A stretch of 64,000 nucleotides of DNA, taken from assembly GCF_004357765.1 (NCBI RefSeq), contig NZ_SMTE01000004.1, forward strand, positions 124,001-188,000, read 5' to 3'. The DNA is from Pseudomonas putida (GTDB lineage: Bacteria; Pseudomonadota; Gammaproteobacteria; Pseudomonadales; Pseudomonadaceae). Every line of letters starts with the position of its first letter. Positions within the stretch are counted from its first letter, which is position 1. The translations under genes were made by a program, and so were the position numbers. Of the stretch, positions 26,968-37,700 are shown in pieces. Under the pieces are notes generated by a model. It saw only the letters and a program-made list of their open reading frames with translations, did no database searches and was not told the origin of the DNA.

Positions 26968-28269
26968 ATGACAACCAGCAGCACCTACGCCCAAGCGCCT
27001 GCCGCGCCGGCCAACTCACCCGCCCGGGTGGCCACCGCCAGTTTCATCGGCACCGCCATCGAGTTCTACGACTTCTACGTGTACGCCACCGCGGCAGCCC
27101 TGGTGATCGGCCCGGTGTTCTTTCCGTCCGGGTCGGGCACCGCGCAGATGCTCGCAGCGTTCATCACCTTCGGCATCGCCTTCCTCGCCAGGCCGCTGGG
27201 CTCGGCATTGTTCGGCCACTTCGGCGACCGCATCGGGCGCAAATCCACCCTGGTGGCCTCGCTGCTGCTGATGGGTGTTTCGACCACACTGATCGGCGTG
27301 CTCCCAGGTTATGACAGCATCGGCGTCTGGGCGCCGGTCCTGCTCTGCCTGCTGCGCTTCGGCCAAGGTCTGGGGCTGGGGGGCGAATGGGGTGGCGCGG
27401 CACTGCTGGCCACCGAGAACGCGCCGGAAGGCAAGCGCGCCTGGTTCGGAATGTTCCCGCAACTGGGCCCTTCGATCGGTTTTCTGGCGGCCAACGGCCT
27501 GTTCCTGACGCTGGCCCTGGTACTCAGCGACGAGCAGTTCCGTGACTGGGGCTGGCGTGTACCCTTCCTGCTCAGCGCCGCCCTGGTGCTGGTCGGCCTG
27601 TACGTGCGCCTGAAGCTGGAGGAAAGCCCGGTGTTCGCCAAGGCAGTGGCACGTCACGAGCGGGTGAAGATGCCGGTGGTCGACCTCTTCGCCAAGTACT
27701 GGCTGCCTACCCTGCTGGGCGCTGCGGCCATGGTGGTGTGTTACGCCCTGTTCTATATCTCTACCGTGTTCTCGCTGAGCTACGGCGTATCGACGCTGGG
27801 TTACAGCCGTGAATCATTCCTCGGCATGCTGTGTTTCGCCGTAGTGTTCATGGCCTTGGCCACACCGCTCTCGGCCTGGCTCAGCGACCGCTACGGCCGC
27901 AAGCCGGTACTGATCGTCGGCGGCCTGCTGGCGGTGGCCTCGGGCTTCACCATGGAACCGCTGCTGACCTCGGGATCGACCCTGGGTGTGACCCTGTTCC
28001 TGAGTATCGAGCTGTTCCTGATGGGTGTGACCTTCGCACCGATGGGCGCCCTGCTGCCAGAGCTGTTTCCGACCCACGTGCGCTACACCGGCGCTTCGGC
28101 AGCGTACAACCTGGGCGGCATCGTCGGCGCCTCGGCGGCACCGTTCTTCGCCCAGAAGCTGGTGAGCATGGGCGGCTTGAGCTGGGTAGGCGGCTATGTG
28201 TCGGCGGCAGCAGTGATCAGCCTGATTGCCGTGCTGTGCCTGAAGGAAACCCGTGATACCGCGCTTTGA
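26968..28269 (+). CDS. MFS metabolite:H+ symporter (MHS family)
   Basis: 433 residues with 12 membrane spans. The MHS signature is clear: ATASFIGTAIEFYDFYVYAT, GSALFGHFGDRIGRKSTLV and GLGLGGEWGGAALLATENAP, with the second-half loop WLSDRYGRKPVL. MHS members import organic acids, shikimate, proline/betaine and similar; no neighbour reveals the substrate. An upstream in-frame ATG adds 21 unlikely residues, so the start is set at 26968. Confidence 0.92.
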   Translation: MTTSSTYAQAPAAPANSPARVATASFIGTAIEFYDFYVYATAAALVIGPVFFPSGSGTAQMLAAFITFGIAFLARPLGSALFGHFGDRIGRKSTLVASLLLMGVSTTLIGVLPGYDSIGVWAPVLLCLLRFGQGLGLGGEWGGAALLATENAPEGKRAWFGMFPQLGPSIGFLAANGLFLTLALVLSDEQFRDWGWRVPFLLSAALVLVGLYVRLKLEESPVFAKAVARHERVKMPVVDLFAKYWLPTLLGAAAMVVCYALFYISTVFSLSYGVSTLGYSRESFLGMLCFAVVFMALATPLSAWLSDRYGRKPVLIVGGLLAVASGFTMEPLLTSGSTLGVTLFLSIELFLMGVTFAPMGALLPELFPTHVRYTGASAAYNLGGIVGASAAPFFAQKLVSMGGLSWVGGYVSAAAVISLIAVLCLKETRDTAL

Positions 28270-28286
28270 GTGATTGGGGCTGCTTT

Positions 28287-28397
28287 GCAGCCCATTCGCG
28301 GGACAAGCCCGCTACCACAGGTACAGCGCTGGACTTGAGGGCGGTAGTTATCCTGTGGGAGCGGGCTTGTCCCGCGAATGGGCCGCAGAGCGGCCCC
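28287..28397. repeat. REP inverted pair between the symporter and purT, with terminal hairpin
   Basis: Arms CGCGGGACAAGCCCGCTACC (from 28297) and GAGCGGGCTTGTCCCGCG (28359-28376) are inverted copies 40-odd bases apart, with the same core as 894-967. At the purT side GGGCCGCAGAGCGGCCCC forms an extra hairpin. Both genes converge here, so the structure probably serves as shared 3' end. Confidence 0.88.
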
Positions 28398-28404
28398 GCT
28401 TGCA

Positions 28405-29586
28405 TCAGAACTCGACCTTGACCGCCTGCGAAGCACGGGTCGCCTTGGCCCGCGCAGCTTCGATCGACTCGTCACGCGCCAGGCATACCCCCATGCGGCG
28501 GGTGCCGTTGATTTCCGGCTTGCCGAACAGGCGAATCGCGGTGTCCGGCTCGCTCAGGGCGGCGCCGAGGTTGGCGAAGCTGGTCTGCTGCGACTGCCCC
28601 TCGGGCAGGATCACCGCCGAAGCCGACGGGCCGAACTGGCGCACCACAGGGATCGGCAGACCGAGAATGGCGCGGGCGTGCAGGGCGAACTGCGACAGGT
28701 CCTGGGAAATCAAGGTCACCAGCCCAGTGTCATGGGGACGCGGCGAGACTTCACTGAACCAGACCTGATCACCTTTGACGAACAGTTCCACGCCGAACAG
28801 GCCACGACCGCCCAGTGCATCGGTCACCGCCTTGGCCACCCGCTGCGACTCGGCCAGGGCCTTGGCGCTCATGGCCTGGGGCTGCCAGGACTCCTGGTAG
28901 TCGCCCTTCTCCTGGCGATGGCCGACCGGTTCGAGGAAGGTAGTGCCGCCAACATGGCGCACGGTCAGCAGGGTGATTTCGTAGTCGAAATCGATGAAGC
29001 CTTCGATGATCACCCGGCCCTTGCCGGCACGGCCGCCTTCCTGGGCGTAATCCCAGGCCTGCTGCAGGTCGGCGTCGCTGCGCAGCAGGCTCTGGCCCTT
29101 GCCAGATGAGCTCATCACCGGTTTGACCACGCACGGGTAGCCGAGGTCGGCGACGGCCTTGGCGTAGTCCTCGAAGGTGTCGGCGAAGTGGTAGGGCGAG
29201 GTCGGCAGGTCCAGCTCTTCAGCGGCCAGGCGACGGATGCCCTCGCGGTTCATGGTCAGCTGAGTGGCACGGGCGGTCGGCACGACGGTGAAACCTTCGC
29301 TTTCCAACTCGACCAGGGTGGCGGTGGCGATGGCTTCGATCTCAGGCACGATGTAGTGCGGCTTCTCGGCCTCGATCACCGCACGCAGGGCAACGCCGTC
29401 GAGCATGTTGACCACGTGGCTGCGATGGGCGACTTGCATCGCCGGAGCATTGGCGTAGCGGTCCACGGCGATCACTTCGACGCCCAGGCGCTGCAGCTCG
29501 ATCACCACTTCCTTGCCCAGCTCGCCACAGCCGCAGAGCAGTACACGGGTCGCGGTAGGCGACAATGGGGTTCCGATACGGGTCAT
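28405..29586 (-). CDS. purT: Formate-dependent phosphoribosylglycinamide formyltransferase
   Basis: 393-residue ATP-grasp enzyme that formylates GAR using formate and ATP in purine synthesis. Signatures: [20 protein letters not shown] at the N-terminus, [16 protein letters not shown] in the ATP-binding loop, [20 protein letters not shown] and [16 protein letters not shown]. Normal length and complete. It offers a folate-independent alternative to PurN. Confidence 0.98.
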   Translation of the reverse strand: MTRIGTPLSPTATRVLLCGCGELGKEVVIELQRLGVEVIAVDRYANAPAMQVAHRSHVVNMLDGVALRAVIEAEKPHYIVPEIEAIATATLVELESEGFTVVPTARATQLTMNREGIRRLAAEELDLPTSPYHFADTFEDYAKAVADLGYPCVVKPVMSSSGKGQSLLRSDADLQQAWDYAQEGGRAGKGRVIIEGFIDFDYEITLLTVRHVGGTTFLEPVGHRQEKGDYQESWQPQAMSAKALAESQRVAKAVTDALGGRGLFGVELFVKGDQVWFSEVSPRPHDTGLVTLISQDLSQFALHARAILGLPIPVVRQFGPSASAVILPEGQSQQTSFANLGAALSEPDTAIRLFGKPEINGTRRMGVCLARDESIEAARAKATRASQAVKVEF

Positions 29587-29663
29587 TTCAGGTCCTCGAA
29601 GGCGTCCGGGGCCGCGTCAGGCGTAGGCGCGACCCACTGAAAAAGGACCAGTATTCTACACCA

Positions 29664-30131
29664 TCAGCCCGCCACGGCGGCGCGTCGGGCACGAAATGCC
29701 ATGGCCAGCCAGACGGCGGTGACACCCGCGAACTTCGAGGCCAGCGCGGTGCCGATCACCACCGGGGTCAGGGCGCCGATCATGCCGAAGAAGATCAATG
29801 TATCGACCGGAATGCTCAGCGCCGAGCTCAACCACAGGCGATCGCGCAGCGGACGGCGGGTGATGCTGAACACCAGCCAGTCGATCAGCTCGGAAACGAA
29901 GAACGCGGTGGCACTGGCCAGGGCGATGGCCGGCTCCGAGGTGACATAGGACAGCACCAAGGCCAGCAGCATGGCAACCAGCGCGCCATGGCCGAAACGG
30001 GTCTGCACCATATCGCGCAGGATGAACACCAGGCCGCCCCAGGCGGACCAGATCACGTCCAGGTGCGGGGCACTGGAAAAGGCGTAGTTGATCAGCACTA
30101 CGCTGCTGATATAGGCGATGAGATAGAACAT
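29664..30131 (-). CDS. VUT-family membrane transporter (queuosine precursor/preQ0-type, short form)
   Basis: 155 residues, mostly membrane-embedded (about five to six spans). FFVSELIDWLVFS and ATAFFVSELID match the VUT/YhhQ family, whose characterised member YhhQ imports queuosine precursors. This short form, lacking the N-terminal span(s) of the 220-residue YhhQ, is common in Pseudomonas near purT. Start at 30131 (MFYLIAYISSVVL). Substrate is by family only. Confidence 0.75.
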   Translation of the reverse strand: MFYLIAYISSVVLINYAFSSAPHLDVIWSAWGGLVFILRDMVQTRFGHGALVAMLLALVLSYVTSEPAIALASATAFFVSELIDWLVFSITRRPLRDRLWLSSALSIPVDTLIFFGMIGALTPVVIGTALASKFAGVTAVWLAMAFRARRAAVAG

Positions 30132-30218
30132 GGGACTGCAGTCTGTTGGCAAGCCCGACAGATTACCGCTGGCTCGGTCGCGGGTAAACCCGCTCCTGGC
30201 CAAGAGGCCGACGCAGCG

Positions 30219-30416
30219 TCACGCCCCCATGATCAGACCCGCCGCCACCGCCCGCTCATGGCAACGCTTCAACACCTCACGACGCTCGTCGTTGTCCATG
30301 CGCCCCCAGCGGCCGATCTCGGCCACGGTACGCTGACATCCGGTGCAGATGTCTTGCTCGTCCAACGCGCAGATGCTCACGCACGGGGACGCCACGGGCC
30401 GTTGCACCTCACTCAT
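30219..30416 (-). CDS. DUF1289 small Cys-containing protein
   Basis: 65 residues with the DUF1289 pattern [21 protein letters not shown] and [13 protein letters not shown]. Four Cys (CxxxCxxxxxxxCxxC) suggest metal binding; function unknown. Its start overlaps the stop of the gamma carbonic anhydrase gene by 8 bases, so the two are co-translated. Confidence 0.9.
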   Translation of the reverse strand: MSEVQRPVASPCVSICALDEQDICTGCQRTVAEIGRWGRMDNDERREVLKRCHERAVAAGLIMGA

Positions 30417-30933
30417 CGTCGACCACCAGTTCGCGCGCATAGCGTTCGGCGTTGTGCACATAGTGCGCGGCGCTGGCCTCGAGCATGCGCTTCTGCTGCT
30501 CGGTCAACTCGCGCACCACCTTGCCAGGCGACCCCATCACCAACGAGCCATCGGGGATTTCCTTGCCCTCGGCGATCAAGGCATTGGCGCCGATGATGCA
30601 GTGCTTGCCGATGCGCGCACCGTTGAGAATGACGGCATTGATGCCGATCAGGCTGTAGTCGCCGACACTGCAGCCATGCAGCATGGCATTGTGGCCGACG
30701 GTCACGCCCTTGCCCAAAGTCAACGGCGAACCCATGTCGGTATGCATCACGGTGCCGTCCTGGACGTTGCTGCCCTCGCCGATGTCGATCAGTTCGTTAT
30801 CGCCACGCAGCACCGCGCCGAACCACACACTGGCATGGGCCTGCAGACGCACCTTGCCGATCAGGGTGGCGGTGGGCGCGGCCCAACTGGTGGGATGGGT
30901 TTCGACGCGCAGGTCGCCCAGGCGATATTTCAT
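30409..30933 (-). CDS. Gamma carbonic anhydrase-family hexapeptide protein (YrdA-like)
   Basis: 174 residues forming a left-handed beta-helix trimer: hexapeptide repeats such as [20 protein letters not shown] and [13 protein letters not shown], with three metal-ligand His ([13 protein letters not shown]). Related to YrdA/PaaY. The ATG at 30933 has AAGGA just upstream; a start six codons earlier has none. Confidence 0.92.
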   Translation of the reverse strand: MKYRLGDLRVETHPTSWAAPTATLIGKVRLQAHASVWFGAVLRGDNELIDIGEGSNVQDGTVMHTDMGSPLTLGKGVTVGHNAMLHGCSVGDYSLIGINAVILNGARIGKHCIIGANALIAEGKEIPDGSLVMGSPGKVVRELTEQQKRMLEASAAHYVHNAERYARELVVDDE

Positions 30934-30998
30934 GGGAATTCCTTGACTCATCGGCAGCTAATGACAAAGGCAGGGTGGGCCCCGCTCAGGTTGGGTGT

Positions 30999-31598
30999 TC
31001 AGATTTCGACATACTGCGCCGGCGGCTCGTGCAGGCTGATGCCAGCGTCGAACCACAGGTTGACCAACTCGACGATCATGATCGCCGACAGTCCCCAGAT
31101 CTTGTACTCACCGAAACGGTAGCTCGGCACATACCAACTGCGCCCCTGGTAATCGATACGGTGGGTATGGTCCCGCGGATCCTGGCGGAAGAATTCCAGC
31201 GGCACGTTGAATACTGCCGCGATTTCGGCATCGTTGGCACGGTATTCGACGTAGTCCGGGATCAGTCCGACGAATGGCGTCACCTTCAGGCCGTGCAGCG
31301 AAATCAACGGACTGAGCGGGCCGATCACCTCGACCAGACCAGGCGGCAGTCCGATCTCTTCCTCTGCCTCGCGCAGCGCGGTGAACACCAGATCGGGGTC
31401 TTCGGGGTCGCGGCGACCACCGGGAAAGGCGACCTCGCCGCCGTGGGTGGACAAACCCTTGGCACGCAGGGTGAGAACCAGCTCGGGCGCTTCACTGCGC
31501 GTGATGGGCAAAAGTACCGCCGCTTCGGGAAACCGTCGGTCGGTTTCCAGCGACGTGGGTACATGGTTGCTCATTCGGCGAAGAAGCTCGTCCAGCAT
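30999..31598 (-). CDS. Nudix CoA pyrophosphatase (NudL/YeaB-like)
   Basis: 199 residues with a Nudix box GGRRDPEDPDLVFTALREAE continuing EEIGL, and the UPF0035-type FPGGRRD and LHGLKVTPFVG segments of CoA pyrophosphatases. It likely cleaves CoA to 4'-phosphopantetheine and 3',5'-ADP. Start at 31598 (MLDELLRR), as in the family. Confidence 0.9.
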   Translation of the reverse strand: MLDELLRRMSNHVPTSLETDRRFPEAAVLLPITRSEAPELVLTLRAKGLSTHGGEVAFPGGRRDPEDPDLVFTALREAEEEIGLPPGLVEVIGPLSPLISLHGLKVTPFVGLIPDYVEYRANDAEIAAVFNVPLEFFRQDPRDHTHRIDYQGRSWYVPSYRFGEYKIWGLSAIMIVELVNLWFDAGISLHEPPAQYVEI

Positions 31599-31738
31599 TG
31601 CGCACTCTCGTTTCCAAGGCCTGCCTTGCATGATGCACCAAAAGCCGCGACACACCCAAGTCCCGCGCGCATGCCGCCTGCGCTTGCCCCCGCCCCGTCG
31701 GGCGCGCCAAGATAAGGCAAGCACAAGGAACCCCAAGC

Positions 31739-32290
31739 ATGAAATTCTGCAGCGCGTGCGGCCAACCGGTCATCCAGCAGATCCCCGAAGGCGACAGCCG
31801 CCTGCGCTATGTCTGCCAGTCCTGTCACACCATCCACTACCAGAACCCCAACATCGTCGCCGGCGTGCTGCCCACCTGGGGTAGCCAGGTTTTGCTGTGT
31901 CGCCGTGCCATCGAGCCACGCCGTGGTTTCTGGACGTTGCCGGCCGGTTTCATGGAGAACGGCGAGACCCTCGACCAGGCCGCCCGTCGCGAAACCGTCG
32001 AGGAAGCCTGCGCCCAGGTCGGTACCATGAGCTTGTACCAACTGTTCGACCTGCCGCACATCAATCAGGTACATGTGTTCTTTCGCGCCGAACTGGCCGA
32101 CCTGAATTTCGACGTCGGCGTCGAAAGCCTGGAGGTGCGATTGTTCGAGGAACACCAGGTGCCATGGGACGAGCTGGCTTTCCGCACCGTCGCACGCACA
32201 CTAGAATGCTATTATCGCGATCGCATCGAGCAGCACTACCCCATTGGTCATGAGTACCTGCCGCCGATGAACGTCTCGCCCACTTCCTAG
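31739..32290 (+). CDS. Nudix hydrolase with N-terminal zinc ribbon
   Basis: 183 residues: an N-terminal Zn ribbon (KFCSACGQPV and YVCQSCHTIHY) and a Nudix domain with WTLPAGFMENGETLDQAARR continuing ETVEEACAQ. This resembles the ADP-ribose/NADH-type Nudix group found across Pseudomonas. Divergent from the CoA pyrophosphatase. Substrate not readable. Confidence 0.88.
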   Translation: MKFCSACGQPVIQQIPEGDSRLRYVCQSCHTIHYQNPNIVAGVLPTWGSQVLLCRRAIEPRRGFWTLPAGFMENGETLDQAARRETVEEACAQVGTMSLYQLFDLPHINQVHVFFRAELADLNFDVGVESLEVRLFEEHQVPWDELAFRTVARTLECYYRDRIEQHYPIGHEYLPPMNVSPTS

Positions 32291-32310
32291 CATCCCAGGG
32301 ATACCGTTTC

Positions 32311-32865
32311 ATGCGTTGGTTGTTCGCCCTCTTCTGCCTTTGCGTTACCTCGGTGTCCCAGGCGGCTTTCACCGAGACCATCATCCGCAAGCCGCAACCG
32401 CCCGTGGCAGCCCCCTCGCAGTCCCAGACGGCCATGCAACCGCTGATCGACAAGGTGCTGGTGATCAAGTCCGAGCGCCGTCTGCAGTTGCTCAGCCGCG
32501 GCGAGCCGCTGAAGACCTACCGCATCTCCCTGGGCAAGCAACCCAAGGGGCCCAAGCAGCGCGAGGGCGACAAGAAAACGCCCGAGGGGCTGTACTGGCT
32601 GGACTGGCGCAAACAAAGCGACCGCTTCAACCTGGCCATGCACATCACCTACCCGAACATTCGTGACGCCGCCCAGGCGACCCGCGAGGGCGTGAGTGCC
32701 GGCAGCATGATCATGATTCACGGCACGCCGATCAACGACGAGTACCCGGAATGGTACTTCCACACGCTGGACTGGACCGACGGCTGCATCGCCATGCGTA
32801 ATACGGACATGCGCGAGGTCTGGGACCTGGTACGTGATGGAACGCTGATCGAGATTCGTCCCTGA
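32311..32865 (+). CDS. L,D-transpeptidase (YkuD domain), periplasmic
   Basis: 184 residues with a signal peptide (about 1-18, ending SQA) and a YkuD domain. The catalytic region is MIMIHGTPINDEYPEWY followed by HTLDWTDGCIAMRN (His and Cys). Such enzymes crosslink peptidoglycan or attach it to Braun's lipoprotein. Complete. Confidence 0.93.
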   Translation: MRWLFALFCLCVTSVSQAAFTETIIRKPQPPVAAPSQSQTAMQPLIDKVLVIKSERRLQLLSRGEPLKTYRISLGKQPKGPKQREGDKKTPEGLYWLDWRKQSDRFNLAMHITYPNIRDAAQATREGVSAGSMIMIHGTPINDEYPEWYFHTLDWTDGCIAMRNTDMREVWDLVRDGTLIEIRP

Positions 32866-33019
32866 AGGCTTGGAACTGAGCTTGTAGGCAGCTTCCTACT
32901 TAAAACTGTCCTCCGCCCTACGATTATCCAAGGCGAGGTACTGCATCCAAACGATGGACTGAATTCTTAGCATCCCTGCAAACGAGTACGCGAACCGTAC
33001 GCCATTTGCGGGGTAGTTC

Positions 33020-34699
33020 ATGCCGTCCCGATTCTCTCGATATGCCGGCAGGCTACTTGCCTGCTGCCTGACCGCCGCTTCGTCCCTGCCATGGGCATGG
33101 GCCGACGACCCCGCCAGTCGCCACCTGCGCGACCAGCAACACAGCCAACAACAGCTCGAGCAGCAGTTGCGCCTGCAACGCTGGCAGCGGGCGCCTGCCC
33201 ATCCGGACCTCGACCCGCCGCCCGCACCGCCCGCCGAAACCAACCGCTGCTGGGCAATCACCGGGGTCCGCCTGGCCGGCCACCAGCAACTTTCGGCACA
33301 GGCCCTCGAAGCGGCCGTGCGCGCCCAACTCCCCCCGTGCATGGGCATCGACGACATCAACCAGTTGCTCAGGGCCATCACCCAGGTCTACGTGCAGGCC
33401 GGCTACCCCGCCAGCCGCCCTTACCTGAGTCAACCTCCGCAGGATGGCCAACCGCTCGATATCCTCCTGGTCGAGGGTTTCGTCGAGTCGATCGAACTCG
33501 GTACCGAGCTGCCGTTGTGGCTGCAGGGTGCCTTTCCCGACCTGCTCGGGCAACCCTTGTACCTGCCAGCCCTCGAGCAGGGTCTGGACCAACTCAACCG
33601 CCTGCGTGCATTCGAGCTGTCAGCCGATCTGCTGCCCGGCACGCGACCCGGTGCCACCCACGTGCAGGTCAAAGGTCAGCAGGTAGCGCGACGCTGGCAC
33701 CTCGACAGCCGCTTCGATAACCGCGGCAGTGATCTGACCGGCCGCCATCGCCTGAACCTGGGCCTTGGCCTGGACAGCCCCCTGGGCTTGAACGACGACC
33801 TACGCGTGTCCCTGTCTTCGACCGTGCTCGATGCCCCAGGACGCAGTCAGGGGCTGTCCGTGTATTACAGCGTTCCCTACGGCTTCTGGACCTTCGCCAT
33901 CAACGCCACCCAGTCGAGCTATTCAGCGCCGATCCCGCAAAGCGCTCGGATCAGTAGCGGCAGCAGCAGCTACCAGGGGGTGAGTGCCGAACGACTGCTC
34001 TGGCGCAACCAGCAAGGCATGCTCAGCGCCAGCGCCCGACTCGACCGCAAACGACTGCTCAACCGCACCGGCAAGACCGAAATCGCCCTGCAAAGCCCCA
34101 CGCTCACCAGCTTGGAAGCAGGTATCAACTTGCTGTGGCTCGACGACGGTCTTTGGCACGGCTTTCTCGGCGTAGCCCGTGGTGTGGACTGGCTCGGCGC
34201 CGACCGCTCTGCCCTGAACCAGGACGCCCCGCGCCCGGATTTTCTCAAGTACCGCGGCACCCTGCTGCACCTGCGCCAGGGCCCGGCGAACCGGCCTTGG
34301 CGTTGGCAGAGCGAACTGAACCTACAGTACAGCCGCGACTCATTGCCTGCCGCGGAGCAGTTGGTGGCCAGTGACGACTCCACCGTACGCGGGTTTCGCC
34401 TGAGCAGTTATGGCGGTGCCAGTGGTGCGGTCTGGCGCAACACCTTCAGCCACGCCCTGACGCTGCCTCTGACCCAGCCGCTGCAGATACGGCCATACAT
34501 CGGCCTGGACCTGGGCTGGACGCGCCTGCTCCAGAGCAGCAATAGCCAACACCTGGTCGGCGCCGCCAGTGGCGTGGAGCTGAGCCTGCCCAGCAGCCGC
34601 CTGCGCCTGGATTACCAACGCGCGCTGCATGCCAGCGACAAGCCTCGCTCGGGCCTGGAGTCAGGCTTCTGGGTACTGGAGTGGTCTCTGAACATTTGA
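33020..34699 (+). CDS. Two-partner secretion outer-membrane transporter (TpsB, FhaC/ShlB family)
   Basis: 559 residues: signal peptide (about 1-28), a periplasmic linker rich in Gln (QQHSQQQLEQQLRLQRWQ), two POTRA domains (ITGVRLAGHQQLSAQALE, then LLVEGFVESIELG) and a 16-strand barrel to the end, with the RGF-type FRLSSYGGASGAVWRNTF loop near the C-terminus (VRGFRLSSYGG). It exports the TpsA protein encoded 26 bases downstream. Upstream 150 bases hold the promoter; none was assigned. Confidence 0.93.
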   Translation: MPSRFSRYAGRLLACCLTAASSLPWAWADDPASRHLRDQQHSQQQLEQQLRLQRWQRAPAHPDLDPPPAPPAETNRCWAITGVRLAGHQQLSAQALEAAVRAQLPPCMGIDDINQLLRAITQVYVQAGYPASRPYLSQPPQDGQPLDILLVEGFVESIELGTELPLWLQGAFPDLLGQPLYLPALEQGLDQLNRLRAFELSADLLPGTRPGATHVQVKGQQVARRWHLDSRFDNRGSDLTGRHRLNLGLGLDSPLGLNDDLRVSLSSTVLDAPGRSQGLSVYYSVPYGFWTFAINATQSSYSAPIPQSARISSGSSSYQGVSAERLLWRNQQGMLSASARLDRKRLLNRTGKTEIALQSPTLTSLEAGINLLWLDDGLWHGFLGVARGVDWLGADRSALNQDAPRPDFLKYRGTLLHLRQGPANRPWRWQSELNLQYSRDSLPAAEQLVASDDSTVRGFRLSSYGGASGAVWRNTFSHALTLPLTQPLQIRPYIGLDLGWTRLLQSSNSQHLVGAASGVELSLPSSRLRLDYQRALHASDKPRSGLESGFWVLEWSLNI

Positions 34700-34725
34700 T
34701 TTCCCAACAACAAAGAGAACGAGAA

Positions 34726-37700
34726 ATGCACACAATCTCGCAACGCACGCCCTTGCGCCCCGACACCTTACGCTGGACCATTTCCCTCGCCCTGCTGGCA
34801 TCGGCGCCAGCCCTGGCTGAACCCGCACTGACCCCGGCACGAGGACCTGCCGGGACACCCCTGATCGGCAATGGCCACGGCGTACCGGTCATCGACATCG
34901 TCGCACCGAACGCCAACGGCCTCTCGCACAACCAATTCCTCGACTACAACGTCGGCAAGCCTGGCGTGGTGCTCAACAACGCTACCCAGGCCGGCCAGTC
35001 CCAACTGGCCGGGGCACTGCAGGCCAACCCGCAGTTCCAGGGCCAGGCGGCGTCGACCATCCTCAACGAGGTGATCAGCCGCAATGCTTCCTTGATCGAA
35101 GGCCCGCAGGAGATCTTCGGGCGCCGCGCCGACTACATCCTGGCCAATCCCAATGGCATCACCCTCAACGGCGGTAGCTTCATCAACACCACCCGAGCTG
35201 GACTGCTGGTCGGCAGCCCAGAACTGCAGGAGGAACAACTCAAGCACCTCAGTACGCTCGAAGCCCATGGCAGCCTGAAGGTGACCGGCGCCGGCGGGCA
35301 CAATCCCGAAGGCGCCCTGGACCTGATCGCCCCACGTATCGACAGCACTGGCCTGCTCCAGGCCAAGAGCGACCTCAACCTCACCTTGGGCCGCAACCGC
35401 ATCGACTACCCCACCGGTGAAGTGCTCCAGCATCTGCCAGGCACACCCTCCAGCATCGACGCCAGTCTGTTCGGCGCAATGCGCGCCGGACGCATCCGGG
35501 TGGTCAGCACGGCCGAGGGTGCAGGCGTGCGTGTAGGCCCGGTGAAGGTCTGGGCTGATCAAGGTATCGCCATTCATTCGGCCGGCGCACTTGAAGTCAG
35601 CGGCCAGGCCGATGTCCCGAGCGAACTACGTACCGAGCACGGCAATCTGAACCTCAGCGCCGCCGGCGACGTCGACATGCGCGCCGCCAAAGGCCATGCC
35701 GATCGAATCGAGATCAAGGCCGGCAAGAAACTCAGCCTCGACGCGCAAACCGCAGAAAGCATCGCCAAGGACCAGAAGCGCTGGAACAAGAAATTCCTGT
35801 TTGTCACCCACGAAACCTACGAGCGCAAGCGCACCACCACCGACCGCCACCAGCGCGGCACCGAATTGAAGGCAAGCGAAGGCATACGCTTGGAGTCCGG
35901 CGCCGACATGCGCCTGGCCGCTGCCGATATCCGCGCCGGTGGCGAGCTTGCCGTGGATAGCGGGGGCGATCTCGACGTCGTCGCCGGCATCGACAGCCAA
36001 CGCATCGAAGAACAGATACGCCATCGCAAGCACCTCTGGCGTGGCGACGAAGACACCGAGCAGTATCGTGAAACTGCGCGCGCCAGCACGCTCGAAGGCC
36101 AGCATATGACCGTCAACGCCAAGAACCGGATCAAGCTCGAGGGCAGTCAGTTGCACAGTCGCGGCGACCTCGACATCACCGCGAAAAAGATCGAGGTCGG
36201 CACCACCGCGTTACAACAACATGGCACCCGCCGCGACTACCGTGGCGACCTGGTGTCAGGAGCCTTCTTCGCCGACCGCAAGGGCAACGATACCCAGGGC
36301 CATGCCGTGACCGGAAGCAGCGTCAGCGCCGACGGCAAGTTGCAGGTCAGCGCCGAACAGGTCGATATCAAAGGCAGTCGCGTGCATGGCAAGCAGGACG
36401 CACTGCTGTACGGCAGCAAAGGTGCACTGGTGATCGAAGCCGACCACGGCAATCTGACCACTACCGATCACCAGCGCGACAGCAAGCTGTTCGGCCTGTT
36501 CGGCAACAGCGAAGAAAGCACCACGCGTAGCCAACAGGTGCTGCGCAGTGACGTCGGCTCCAGCACCAACCTGCGCCTGGCCAGCGCCGAGGAACTGCGC
36601 ATCCAGGGTGCCAAGGTCGAAGCCGCTGGCCACTTGCAGGTGGAGGCCAAGGGCGATGTCCTGATCGATGCCGCGCAAGCGATCGATGAACGCGAAACCC
36701 GCAATCAGCGACGCGGCTTCAGCGCCAGCGTCGGACAGACTCAGGAGGCTCAGGACGGTAAGCCTGGATCCCGTCAGTACACGGCAAGCGTCGGCTATGA
36801 CGTGACCACCCGCACCGGTTCGCAACGCCAGGTCAGCCAGGTGGGTAGCCAGCTCAAAGGGGCGTCGGTAACGCTGAGCAGCGACACGCACCTGCAAGTC
36901 AATGGCGCCAGGGTAGAGGCCTCGGCGGGAGACCTCGACGTGCAAGCCAAGCAGGTGACCCTCGGCGCCAGACGCAACGAAACGGAATCGACCACTGAGC
37001 AGACGCGCAGCGGTGGCAGCATGGGCCTGACCGGCGGTATCGACCGGTTTGGCTCGCTGCTCGAGGGCCACCACCATCGCGACAGCACCATCGAACGAGA
37101 CAGCACCGCGCAGCGCAGCGAGCTGCTGGCCAGCGGCAACCTGCGCATCGAGGCTGACGAGTTGGTCAACGAAGCAGCGCGAGTCAAAGCCGGTAAGACC
37201 CTCGAAGTGGTCGCCGAGCACATCGACAACCGTGCCGTCGAAGATATCCACGAACGACAGGAGAGCCAAGACAACTGGGCTGGCAGCCTTGGCGTCAGCG
37301 TCGAATACCGAGACCTCACCCGGCCGATCGAACGCCTGGTCCAGGGTGAGGAAGCTGCACGCTTCCAGCAAGCTTCACCCGAGGATGCCATGGTCGCGCC
37401 CAGCGCCGGCGCCGATATGACCGTCGACCATCTCAAACGCCTGGAAAACCAGCGGCGCGGCTTCGCCCAGGTCAGCGAGCTGTCCGGGGCAGAAGTAACG
37501 GTCAAGGCAACGCGTATCGACGATGAAGGCACCACCTGGCGTGCCGACGCCGGCAAACTGCAGATCGACGCACAGCAGCACCATATGCGCGCCGCTGCCA
37601 ACACCAAGGCGCATGAAATACAGCGTCTGGCCTTTGGCGGTGACCTGCGCGGCGACACCAGCACCGGCAGCGACATCAATGGCCGCATCGCCGGCAAAGG

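Noticed and set aside
30150-30205. REP-like stretch (CGCGGGTAAACCCGCTCC) upstream of the VUT transporter gene
   Set aside because: Single degenerate copy with no inverted partner; recorded but not annotated as a REP pair.
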